Both the position numbers and the translations under genes were made by a program. Below, one piece after another: positions 35,099 through 42,416 of a stretch of DNA of 64,000 bases. This DNA is from CAWEYO01 sp963813315 (GTDB lineage: Bacteria > Pseudomonadota > Alphaproteobacteria > Rhizobiales > Rhizobiaceae). The notes below the pieces were generated by a model. It was given only the letters and a program-made list of their open reading frames with translations. It did no database searches and was not told where the DNA came from. How positions within the stretch are numbered: the first letter of the stretch is position 1; each line of letters begins with the position of its first letter. The DNA lies in assembly GCA_963813315.1 (NCBI GenBank), contig CAWEYO010000004.1:143397-207396 (forward strand). The letters run 5' to 3'.

Positions 35099-35449
35099 AT
35101 GAACACCCCCTATCAACCTGACTACAGCGCCCGGCTCGCGGAACTGACCGCCTATGCCGAAAAATACGACAATCTCGACTCCGCAATCGATGAGGCCGAT
35201 CAAGCCATAGCCGCCGCTCAGGAGGCTATGGAGAACCTGTTCGCTGTCTGCGAAGAGGCCCGTGATGCTGCCGCCGAGGATAACGAAGGCGCGTCCAGCG
35301 AACTCGACGAACTTTGTTCGCTGATTGATAGCGCCCAAAGCGACCTCGAAAATGTCAGTGTCCCCGACAACTTCCGCCGCCGGGCAGCGTCCCTGCGTCA
35401 CACCATGGAGCGGCAAGGCGCGGCCTCCGCCGCCGCCAACGAGGAATAG
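35099..35449 (+). CDS. Acidic coiled-coil hypothetical protein, second of the run
   Basis: 116 residues from ATG 35099, with GGAGA upstream; the open frame extends upstream but through the hairpin. Helical, acidic: AYAEKYDNLDSAIDEADQAI, AAAQEAMENLFAVCEEARDA, SLIDSAQSDLENV. Similar size and pattern to the preceding gene, suggesting distant paralogy, though no direct alignment could be run. Confidence 0.6.
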   Translation: MNTPYQPDYSARLAELTAYAEKYDNLDSAIDEADQAIAAAQEAMENLFAVCEEARDAAAEDNEGASSELDELCSLIDSAQSDLENVSVPDNFRRRAASLRHTMERQGAASAAANEE

Positions 35450-35457
35450 CAAACATC

Positions 35458-35490
35458 AAGGGCGGCCTCTCACGGGGTCGCCCTTCTCTT
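35458..35490 (+). terminator. Second hairpin with CTTCTCTTT tail
   Basis: Stem AAGGGCG (35458-35464) and CGCCCTT (35479-35485) followed by CTCTTT. Its 3' sequence is the same as that of the hairpin at 35049, so the gene-hairpin unit looks duplicated. Confidence 0.5.
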
Positions 35491-35493
35491 TGG

Positions 35494-35757
35494 ATGGAAG
35501 CAACAGACTACATGACCATCGAAGAAGACATTCTGCGCAGCGAACGGGACGACGCCCTGATGCGTCTCGACCAGGCCGTGCGCAAGATCTCCAGGCTCGA
35601 AGACGAGGTTGGGCGGCTGGAGGACGAGATCGCCCATCTCGAGGAGCGACTTGAAGAGGGCGGCGATCCCGAATTTCTTCGCATGATCCAGAAACTCGCC
35701 CGCAAGCGCGACTTCGCGGAGATCGAGGAGCAGGTCGGCCGGAGGGTGGGCTTCTAG
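35494..35757 (+). CDS. Coiled-coil hypothetical protein, third of the run
   Basis: 87 residues; ATG 35494 or 35512 could be the start. A continuous heptad region (VRKISRLEDEVGRLEDEIAH through LEERLEEG) makes a clear leucine-zipper-like coil. The C-terminal basic patch RMIQKLARKRDF follows. It overlaps closely with the next small gene. Function unknown. Confidence 0.6.
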   Translation: MEATDYMTIEEDILRSERDDALMRLDQAVRKISRLEDEVGRLEDEIAHLEERLEEGGDPEFLRMIQKLARKRDFAEIEEQVGRRVGF

Positions 35758-35759
35758 CG

Positions 35760-35933
35760 ATGCGCAGGTTCGCTCCGAAGAAGCTCGTCTTCAAGCGCTG
35801 GAAACCTCCGGCGCCGTTCAGGATGCCCAAGCCGGGCTCGCTGCAGCCGTCGAAACCGCTCAAGGGCCAGCCGTGGCTGCCGTTCGCGGAACTGCAGCGT
35901 AAGCCCCGCAGTCCTGACGAGGAGGCGAAATGA
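35760..35933 (+). CDS. Small basic Pro-rich hypothetical protein
   Basis: 57 residues: MRRFAPKKLVFKRWKPPAPF, then further Pro/Lys-rich sequence ending RKPRSPDEEAK. It starts 3 bp after the preceding stop and its own stop overlaps the next ATG as ATGA, which fits an operon of phage-type genes. No family recognised. Confidence 0.45.
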   Translation: MRRFAPKKLVFKRWKPPAPFRMPKPGSLQPSKPLKGQPWLPFAELQRKPRSPDEEAK

Positions 35934-36495
35934 GCCTCTTCGATCGTCACGACCTCACCGATGCGGGAAACGTCTCGCGCTTCGGACTTTCTCGGAGGCG
36001 GGTCTCGGCCGCGGCGCGGATCGTCATTACCCGACAATGGAACTCCCTGAAATCTGTGCGCTTGGACCGCGCATTCAGCCGCTTGCGGCTCCGAACTGCA
36101 CGCTGTTTCTCTGGGTCACCTGGCCGCTGCTCGCCAGGGGCGACATCCACAAGGTTCTTGGCGCGTGGGGATTCACCGGACGCACTGGCGGCTTCGACTG
36201 GATAAAGCTGACAAGGAACGGCGAGCCGGCGATCGGCACCGGCTACTACACTCGCGCCAATAGTGAACCCTGTCTCTTAGCTGTCCGCGGCAAGCCGCTA
36301 AAGCGGATGGATAGGAGGGTGCGTCAGGTCATCTTGGCGCCGCGCCGCAAACATTCGCAAAAACCGGACGAAACCTACGATCGGATCGGACGCCTGTTTG
36401 GTCCCGATACACGGAAGCTTGAGCTGTTCGCACGCGCCGCACAGTTCGGCTGGACGGCTGCCGGAACGGTCAGTGACCAGTTGGGGGTGACATGA
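35930..36495 (+). pseudogene. MT-A70 family DNA methyltransferase, N-terminus destroyed
   Basis: The C-terminal part from ATG 36037 is typical of phage MT-A70 adenine methyltransferases: RHYPTMELPEICALG, NCTLFLWVTWPLL, IHKVLGAWGFTGRTGGFDWIK, GTGYYTRANSEPCLLAVRGK, REKHSQKP-like RRKHSQKPDETYDRIGRLF. The catalytic DPPW motif, which should lie about 30 residues before HYPTM, is absent. The upstream frame from ATG 35930 (MSLFDRHDLTD) is in a different phase and also lacks it. A deletion or frameshift has removed the catalytic centre. The gene overlaps the next one by 4 bp. Confidence 0.7.
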
Positions 36496-36773
36496 CCGAG
36501 CCCGACAGAATCATCGCAGGGCTAAAGCGCGTGATCGACGAGCAGCACAACGTCAACGTCGATCTGCGCGAGCGACTGCAGACGGCACAAGCCGACGTAG
36601 AGCGCTGGCAGGCGGAAGCTCTGGCCTTCGAGGCCGAATCGAAGTCGCAAGCCCACTATCGGCAAATGTGCCTGCATATCCCCTGGGCGATCTTCGATCA
36701 GGTCGTCCGCGCGCTCGAAAATGGTGACGCAAAGCATGCGCTGAAACTGCTCAATCGCGAGGCGCACTCATGA
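36492..36773 (+). CDS. Hypothetical protein, phage-type operon
   Basis: 93 residues, starts within the ATGA of the methyltransferase stop. Helical with heptads (IIAGLKRVIDEQHNVNVDL, ERLQTAQADVERWQAEALAF), then a more globular C-terminus IPWAIFDQVVRALENGDA. No family recognised; position in the coupled run supports expression. Confidence 0.6.
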   Translation: MTEPDRIIAGLKRVIDEQHNVNVDLRERLQTAQADVERWQAEALAFEAESKSQAHYRQMCLHIPWAIFDQVVRALENGDAKHALKLLNREAHS

Positions 36774-36967
36774 GACCGGCGTGGATGGTGTTTGAGTTGG
36801 TGGTGGTTCCGAACGCGCCCGCCATGCTCGACCACATCGTCATCGGCACGAAGATCCAGCCCCCGCCGGGCGAAGGCTGGGAGCTGGAGGCAATTCTGAT
36901 TTCAGAGAAATGCACGCGGTGGGTCCGGTGTCAGCCGGCCCGTTTGAAGGAGAGTAACTATGGGTGA
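36770..36967 (+). CDS. Hypothetical protein, phage-type operon
   Basis: 65 residues, overlapping the previous stop by ATGA. A short beta-rich protein (MVFELVVVPNAPAMLD, GEGWELEAILISEKC). Its last codons overlap the ATG at 36960 of the following gene. No family recognised. Confidence 0.5.
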   Translation: MRPAWMVFELVVVPNAPAMLDHIVIGTKIQPPPGEGWELEAILISEKCTRWVRCQPARLKESNYG

Positions 36968-37572
36968 AAATACAGATAAGAAGATCGTGAGTCTTCATCA
37001 AGGATCCGGATGATGAAAGCAAGCAGTTAGACTACAGTTTTGATATCTACGACCCTAAAAACTACGATGTGGATGAGGCGGAAGCCGCGCCGGCGGGCGA
37101 GCGCAAGCTGAAAGTCAAGCTTCGCCGCCCGCACCAAACTGTTTTCGTCCGTGCGGCGGATCCGGGCTATTTTCGATTCAAGACCAACCTTCTGCGCTTC
37201 GAGGACAAGGAGGACGTCTACAACGTCGTTCCGGCCCTGTGGGCGGACCTCGAAGAGGATCTGACCGCGGTCGACGTGTTCCTGTTCATCGATCGCGACG
37301 GTGCTTTCTACCTGTGGAATATTCCGCGCAACTCCGAAATGGATTGGCACAAGTCTGCGCGCCAGGCGGTGGAGGCAGCGCGGCAGCGCTGGATTCGCAT
37401 CGTGCCGGACACGGGCGAAGGCCTTTACCGAATCATCCGGGCACGGGCGCCACTTGAAGATCCCGACTGGCCGGACCTCCAGCCCCGTGATTTCCTCGAA
37501 GTCGGATTCAAGGGCCGGACAGTTACCAGTCTTGAACATGAGGCAGTCGACCGGCTTCGCGGGAGCAAGTGA
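36960..37572 (+). pseudogene. Conserved phage/ICE-type protein next to the polymerase, frameshifted near its start
   Basis: From ATG 36960 the frame gives MGENTDKKIV and then stops early. The real continuation starts at 36991 in another phase (VFIKDPDDESKQLDYSFDIY) and runs 194 codons to 37572. One extra A at 36990 explains the break. The main frame has only a late GTG at 37069 as alternative start. The text RRPHQTVFVRAADPGYF, DVFLFIDRDGAFYLWNIPR and LQPRDFLEVGFKGRTVTSLE reads as one intact domain. I recall similar proteins preceding PolA-like genes in rhizobial mobile elements. Role unknown; possibly a replication accessory. Confidence 0.65.
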
Positions 37573-37573
37573 A

Positions 37574-39357
37574 GTGGTGTCGAGCCGCTTGCCGTTCAAG
37601 CGGATCTGGCACGGGGATTTCGAGTTTACCGAAGGCAATACCGGAAACCGCCCCGTGCCGCTCTGCGCGACCTTTTCGAGGAGCGAAGCGGCCAGCTCGT
37701 CCAGCTGTGGCAAGACGAGATGCGGCATGGCGAGCCGCCGATCGTCTTCGACAAGGAATCCGTCTTTTGCGCGCACCTGGCAAGCGCGGAAGTCCGTTGT
37801 TTCGACGTGCTCGGCTGGCCGCAACCCCTTTACGTGCTCGATACCTTCGTCCTGCACCGGCTGGAATCGAACGGCAAGATACCGCCAGCCACGAAAAATG
37901 AGAGTCGTAATTCATTGCCGGCGGTGCTGGTGCGGCGCGGGCTTGGCTCGATCGCGCCCGAAGACAAGAAGGCAATGCAGGAGTGGATCGCGGCGGGCGG
38001 TCCTTTTGGCCCGGAAGATCGGCAAAGGATCCTCGACTACAACGCCGGCGACGTTCGCGTCCTGCCGCCCCTGTTGCGAAAATACGAGGACTGGCTGTTG
38101 CGGGACCGCCATCTTTTCACAGCCCTGCTCTACGGACGATTCATGGTTGCGGCAGGACGCATCGAGAATGTCGGGATTCCGATCGATACGGCACTGCATG
38201 AGCGCATCGAGCAGCACAAGGGGCAGATACTCCACGGGCTGATCGATGAGGTGGACGCCGGATTCGGCGTGTTCAAGAAGGACGCTTTCAACCTTCGGCT
38301 CTTCAGGGAATGGCTGCAGCGGGAAGGAATCGACTGGAGCTACCTGGACTCCGGGATGCCTTCGACAAGCGAAGAGACGTTCAAGGATTTCGAGCACCTT
38401 CACCCGGATCTGCCCGAGCTTCGGCAGCTCATGAAAACCAAGCGCCAGCTCGCGGCGAAGAAGAAGGAAGCATTGTTTCCGATCGGCAGCGACGGCCGGG
38501 CGCGGACCATGTTGTCGCCGTATGCCACCAAGACCGGCAGGAATGCTCCGCGGCAATTCATCTTTGGCGCCGCGAAGTGGCGACGTTTCGAGATCGCGCC
38601 GCCGCCGGGGCGGGCGTTGATCTATGCGGACTGGACTTCGCAGGAAATGTTCGTTGCCGCTCACCTGAGCGGCGACAAGCGGCTGTTGGAAGCCGTCGCC
38701 AGCGGCGATGCCTACCTGGCTTTTGGTAAGCAGATCGGTCTGATTCCACCCGACGGGACAGACAAAACCCATCGGCGAGAACGCGGAATCTGCAAGATCC
38801 TGACGCTCGGGCTGAACTATGGGATGGGATACCAGCGGCTCGCTCGCCAGGCGCAGATCACGGAAGAGCAGGCGCTAAGCCTTATCAGGAAGCGGGCAGC
38901 GCTATACCCGGATTTCACCGCGTGGTCGGAGGAAGCCGTCGCCGAAGCCAGAAATGGAATCCCGCTGGTTTCCCGGTTTGGCTGGACGCTCCACACGTCC
39001 GTCAAAATCTATCGGCCGAAGGCTCCCACCGCGAAGAATTTCAAGGGTCAGGCCGGCGGCGCCGATCTCTTGCGGCTCGGTGTTTGTTTCGCGGTGGAAG
39101 ACGGACTGACGATCTGCGCTCCAGTTCATGATGCCGTCCTGGCTGAATGCGCGGAATCGGAAATCGACGAAACGGAGGTCCGTCTACGCGCTGCAATGAA
39201 TAGAGCCACCAAGCTTGTGTTGGGCAAGGATGCTGTCATCCCCATCGTTACGAAACCCTTTCTGGATCGCTTCGAGGACGGAGACGGACTCCCGATGTTT
39301 CAAAGGGTGATGCGTCAATTAGAAAGGGTGGAGACAGCCACTAGAAATGCAGCTTAA
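37574..39357 (+). pseudogene. Family A DNA polymerase with 3'-5' exonuclease domain, frameshifted in the N-terminal part
   Basis: The N-terminal frame from GTG 37574 gives RIWHGDFEFTEGNTG, the ExoI motif (D.E). Then the frame shifts near 37660-37672 into ARDLFEERSGQLVQLWQDEM, continuing to 39357. ExoIII is ILDYNAGDV. Polymerase motif A is YADWTSQEMFVAA, motif B ICKILTLGLNYGMGY, motif C PVHDAVLAE (HDA for the usual HDE). Total about 594 residues with no 5' nuclease, the layout of phage and plasmid replicative PolA-like enzymes. It replaces the host enzyme in element replication. As read, the N-terminus is broken, so exonuclease function would be lost; 37720 could restart a shorter protein. Confidence 0.82.
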
Positions 39358-39786
39358 ACGCGAAGATCCATACCTGCGTACGGCCCCGCCTTGGCGCTTG
39401 GCGGCGTCAGCAAGAGAGCTCATCGAAGCAAAAGCCGAAGCACGCACCGCGCGTGCTTCAATCACGAAGCTTAAGAAGCTCTATGGTATCAAGAAGCCCG
39501 GCTACACAGTGGACATTGGCTCCATGAGCTGGCGCCTGACCATCCGACTCTTCGGCAACCAACCCAACGGCAAGCGGGATCCCGTGACTCATATTCACGT
39601 GCTCGCGGATCTAGGCGACGTTGCGCACAGTTGGTGGACCGGGCGAGCCGCGAGGGTGAGGTGGTGTATGTTTTCATCGAGCCACGGCCGGGCTGGCTCC
39701 AGCAATTCGATGTCCCGGCTGCGCACCGGGTGACCCGCCGTCGCGTCGGCCGACGAGTACCGGCGACGGTGGGCGCCAGCCCGTAG
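39347..39786 (+). pseudogene. Hypothetical protein coupled to the polymerase, frameshifted
   Basis: ATG 39347 overlaps the polymerase stop by 11 bp. The first frame reads LRTAPPWRLAASARELIEAK and IKKPGYTVDIGSMSWRL. Near 39635-39650 the sense moves to another phase: EGEVVYVFIEPRPGWLQQFD to a TAG at 39786. The upstream frame instead runs on to 39733 with a nonsense-like tail. One missing base would restore about 147 residues. No family recognised. Confidence 0.45.
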
Positions 39787-40192
39787 TCAGGCGGGAGGGG
39801 GCGAGGGTCAAAAATCCATGCAATCAGTGCGGGAGCGGGCGCGGCGTCGACAATTAACGGGCACTGACGCGGAAAGTCCCCGCCGCAACCGACTGTTGTC
39901 CGCAGTTGTTTACAAAGCACCCCAAACTTACCCGTGCCGAACTTCGCGTGACCATGGCGCCCCGCTACTGGGAGCTTGCATGGACAAAACGGATGGCGCC
40001 CCCCCGCGAACAACCAAATTTCGCTCTTTGCGCGAAAAAAAGCAGAAGTCGTTGATATTACACGGGCTTTGAGTACGTTTTCAGCGTTTGCTACATTTGT
40101 AGCGAAGGCGCGGAACCGACCCTCTGATAGGCTGGAGGGTATGGTTTCAGCGTTTTCTACCGTGGTAGTAAACGCGAGAAACCGACCGAACG
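39787..40192. other. Region with two operator-like direct repeats; no convincing gene
   Basis: Frames at 39818-40072 (+), 39976-40278 (+) and 39489-40196 (-) have no ribosome binding sites, and the repeat itself generates ARNRP-type peptide repeats. See the separate entry for the repeats. Confidence 0.4.
40078..40187. promoter_or_regulatory. Pair of 43-bp direct repeats each with a central dyad
   Basis: Copies at 40078-40121 and 40145-40187 share TTTCAGCGTTT...CTAC...GTAG...AACCGACC. The first holds the perfect palindrome GCTACATTTGTAGC (40090-40103), which contains TACA-TT-TGTA. The second holds CTACCGTGGTAG (40157-40168). TACA-N2-TGTA is the operator core known for the BlaI/CopY regulator family, but no such gene is seen here. 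They could be operators or part of an element-specific site. Confidence 0.5.
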
Positions 40193-40490
40193 TCACTGCC
40201 GCGGCAAGAACCCGCCCGGATCCAGTTTCCCCACCGTGTCGCGCACCTCGCGCTCGGCGCTGCGTCCGCTGCGTGTGATGCCCGGATCGCGGCCTTCGCT
40301 GGCAGGATGGACGCGCAAATAGACCGACAGCCAGATGGCGCGGCGGGAGAGCTGCTGCACGATGGCCGCCCTCGGGTTGGTCTTCCCTTCGATGATGGAT
40401 CCTTCACGATCAAGCTGCCGTTCCTCGTCGTGCTTGCGCACCATCACACCGGCCAGCTCGAAGGCAAAGCGCAGGTCGATCGCCTGCCAA
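40193..40490 (-). pseudogene. Possible terminase small subunit C-terminal fragment
   Basis: The minus frame ending at 40193 reads AIDLRFAFELAGVMVRKHDE, LDREGSIIEGKTNPRAAIVQ, QLSRRAIWLSVYLRVHP and GRSAEREVRDTVGKLDPGG. The pattern (helix, EG-x-x-x-x-NP, long helix with LxxYLRVHP) resembles P27-type phage terminase small subunits, but the match is from memory and weak. It begins in mid-domain, fused by position to the broken 3' end of ppx/gppA. Confidence 0.3.
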
Positions 40491-41627
40491 CGCACAGACG
40501 GCAATCCGCAATCGGGTCTCAGCAGGCGTTTCCCCCGGAAACAGTGTGGCGGTCCAAGGAACCAGAGCCGGGGCAAATTGCGGCACGCGTGCGTGCGGCA
40601 GTCCAATCAGCCGAGCCCCTTCGACGATCGGGTCGAGGTATCGCTCGGCCTCGGTCAATTGCGAATAGAGCCAGCCTTCTCGCAAACCAAGGGCTGAAAA
40701 AACGACACGTTCAGGTTGGAGCCGCTTCAATAGGCGGTCAAGCACCAGTGCTGCGGCGGCCGTCGTGCGGACCCGCCGCTCGGACATGCCGGGAAGTGCC
40801 GAGAGCTTGGCGGTAGGCAGCCGCACGAGATATTTGGCAAAGTCCCTAATCGCCCGGGTATTGCAGGTATAGCCGTGCACCACCGGCACTGGAACCTTCT
40901 CCATCGCCATATGCACTTTTGCCAGAGTCCGCCAACCACCGCCCACGGTGTAGAGGACCGGCATTCCAAGCGATGGTCGCAGGGTGTCCTGCAGCAATTT
41001 GTCAATCTGCCGCTTGGCCTCGGAAACGCCGCTCTTCAGCAGCGCTTCAACTGGCAGCGCTCCTAGCGGCAGGCTTGTCCAGTGTTCGCCCACATGGTCG
41101 TCGAGGGCCTCGGCGATCTCGAGGCTGCCGCCTCCCATATCGCCAACCAGACCGACAGGGCGGAAAAAACCCGAAACCACGCCAAGTGCTGAATAGCGCG
41201 CCTCCTCCATTCCTTGCAGAATGCGCACCGCCAGCCCCGATGCATCCCTTATCGCTAGCGCCAATTCCGACCCATTGCTGGCCCGCCGGATGGCCTCGGT
41301 GGCCGTCACGTCGATGCGGGCAACGCCCATGGCATCGGCGATTGCGCGAAACCTGCGTAGGGCCTCGACGGTGCGGCGGAACCCATCCGCTGAGATTGCA
41401 CCGGTCTCAGCCAAGGCATCACCGAGACGGCACAACGACTTCTCGATGTAACGAGGCAGCGGTGCACGGCCGAGCTGGTCATAGACGACCATACGCACTG
41501 AATTGGAGCCGATGTCGACAATGGCATAATGCGGCTTGCCAACGCTGCCCGCCAAGCCTGCATCAAGACTGAGCGGGCGCACCATCAGTTTGCGTGCAGT
41601 CTTGTCAGGAGCAGACATGGCAACCAT
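40410..41627 (-). CDS. Ppx/GppA exopolyphosphatase family protein, C-terminally truncated
   Basis: 405 residues. The sugar-kinase/actin-like fold is clear: YAIVDIGSNSVRMVVYD (phosphate 1), ATEAIRRASNGSEL, LVGDMGGGSLEIAEA (phosphate 2), TVGGGWRTLAKVHM. Rhizobial homologues run to about 500 residues with a helical C-terminal domain starting LRIAxCALSDIGWRDHP. Here the sequence departs right after RLRIAVCAL (about 40490), and the last 25 residues are unrelated. The junction coincides with phage-like sequence. The protein hydrolyses polyphosphate or pppGpp; whether the shortened form works is unknown. The usual neighbour rlmE is missing. Confidence 0.8.
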   Translation of the reverse strand: MVAMSAPDKTARKLMVRPLSLDAGLAGSVGKPHYAIVDIGSNSVRMVVYDQLGRAPLPRYIEKSLCRLGDALAETGAISADGFRRTVEALRRFRAIADAMGVARIDVTATEAIRRASNGSELALAIRDASGLAVRILQGMEEARYSALGVVSGFFRPVGLVGDMGGGSLEIAEALDDHVGEHWTSLPLGALPVEALLKSGVSEAKRQIDKLLQDTLRPSLGMPVLYTVGGGWRTLAKVHMAMEKVPVPVVHGYTCNTRAIRDFAKYLVRLPTAKLSALPGMSERRVRTTAAAALVLDRLLKRLQPERVVFSALGLREGWLYSQLTEAERYLDPIVEGARLIGLPHARVPQFAPALVPWTATLFPGETPAETRLRIAVCALAGDRPALCLRAGRCDGAQARRGTAA

Positions 41628-42416
41628 GAAAAGTCGAAAGTCTCATCAACCGCCTCGAAGCAGGCTAGGCGTACCCCCGAAAACAGGCAAGGCCGGCGGC
41701 GAAGCGCCAGTAGCGCCAACGGGACAGCCCAAGAAATCGGCGATCATGCTGGTCGCAAGGTGGATCATTGTAATCGGATTTTTGAGTTCGATGCCGGTTT
41801 GAAATAGCTGCCGCTCGGCGCCGTAACCTGAAATCGGGCCGAAGGTGTCGCTCGTCAGCCTCGCGCCGCATGCCGGCCGTAGAGACAAGGCCCGCTTCGA
41901 CCCAGAAAGCGGACATAAAGGTGACTACGCTGGAGGTCGCGGTTGCGCCATTTTCACGACATCGAGTTCGGCCAATCCAAAGTCGCGATTGCGGTCGCGA
42001 AGGTCGTCGATTTTGTCGCCGTTAGACAACTGCCGTTGATCCACGACTATCCGTCGGCTCGAAACCTCTCAACGCTTCGGACCAGGTGAACTAGCGTGCG
42101 GACATTCAGCTTTCCCACATCCGCCTGCGATGCACTTTGACGGTCTTTTCCACCACCCCGAGATCGAACGCGATCTGCTTGTTCAAGGTGGCGCTCTTCC
42201 ACCTGCTCCATCCGTATGAAGAGTGGCCGAGCGCACAGCCCGCTATCCGTGCGGCTTCGATGACGTCGACGGTCTTCAACTTCTGTTGGATTTTTCCAAG
42301 CACTCGTTTGGCTCGACTTAGCGCAGGGGGATGTTCTTGCGCTAGTTGTACGATTTCAGCTTTCCAAACTACTAGAACGAGATCATAGTTAACTGGCAGC
42401 TATCTGAGCGCGGACC
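41628..42416. other. Intergenic region with a LuxR-type HTH remnant
   Basis: 789 bp. A 61-codon plus frame starting 41617 (MATMKSRKSHQPPRSRLG, hydrophobic end IIVIGFLSSMPV) overlaps the ppx start and is not called. A FixJ/LuxR C-terminal helix remnant is listed separately. The rest holds the ppx promoter and leader of the 42417 gene. Confidence 0.5.
42106..42190 (-). pseudogene. Fragment of a FixJ/LuxR-family response regulator
   Basis: The minus frame reads LNKQIAFDLGVVEKTVKVHR, close to the recognition helix region LNKQIAxELGxxExTVKVHR of NarL/FixJ regulators. No receiver domain or start remains. Confidence 0.55.

Noticed and set aside
37912..38772. 286-codon minus frame opposite the PolA-like gene
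   Set aside because: Polymerase motifs A, B and C are on the plus strand.
41617..41802. 61-codon plus frame overlapping the ppx start
   Set aside because: It has a hydrophobic end but no RBS and overlaps the certain ppx start on the opposite strand.
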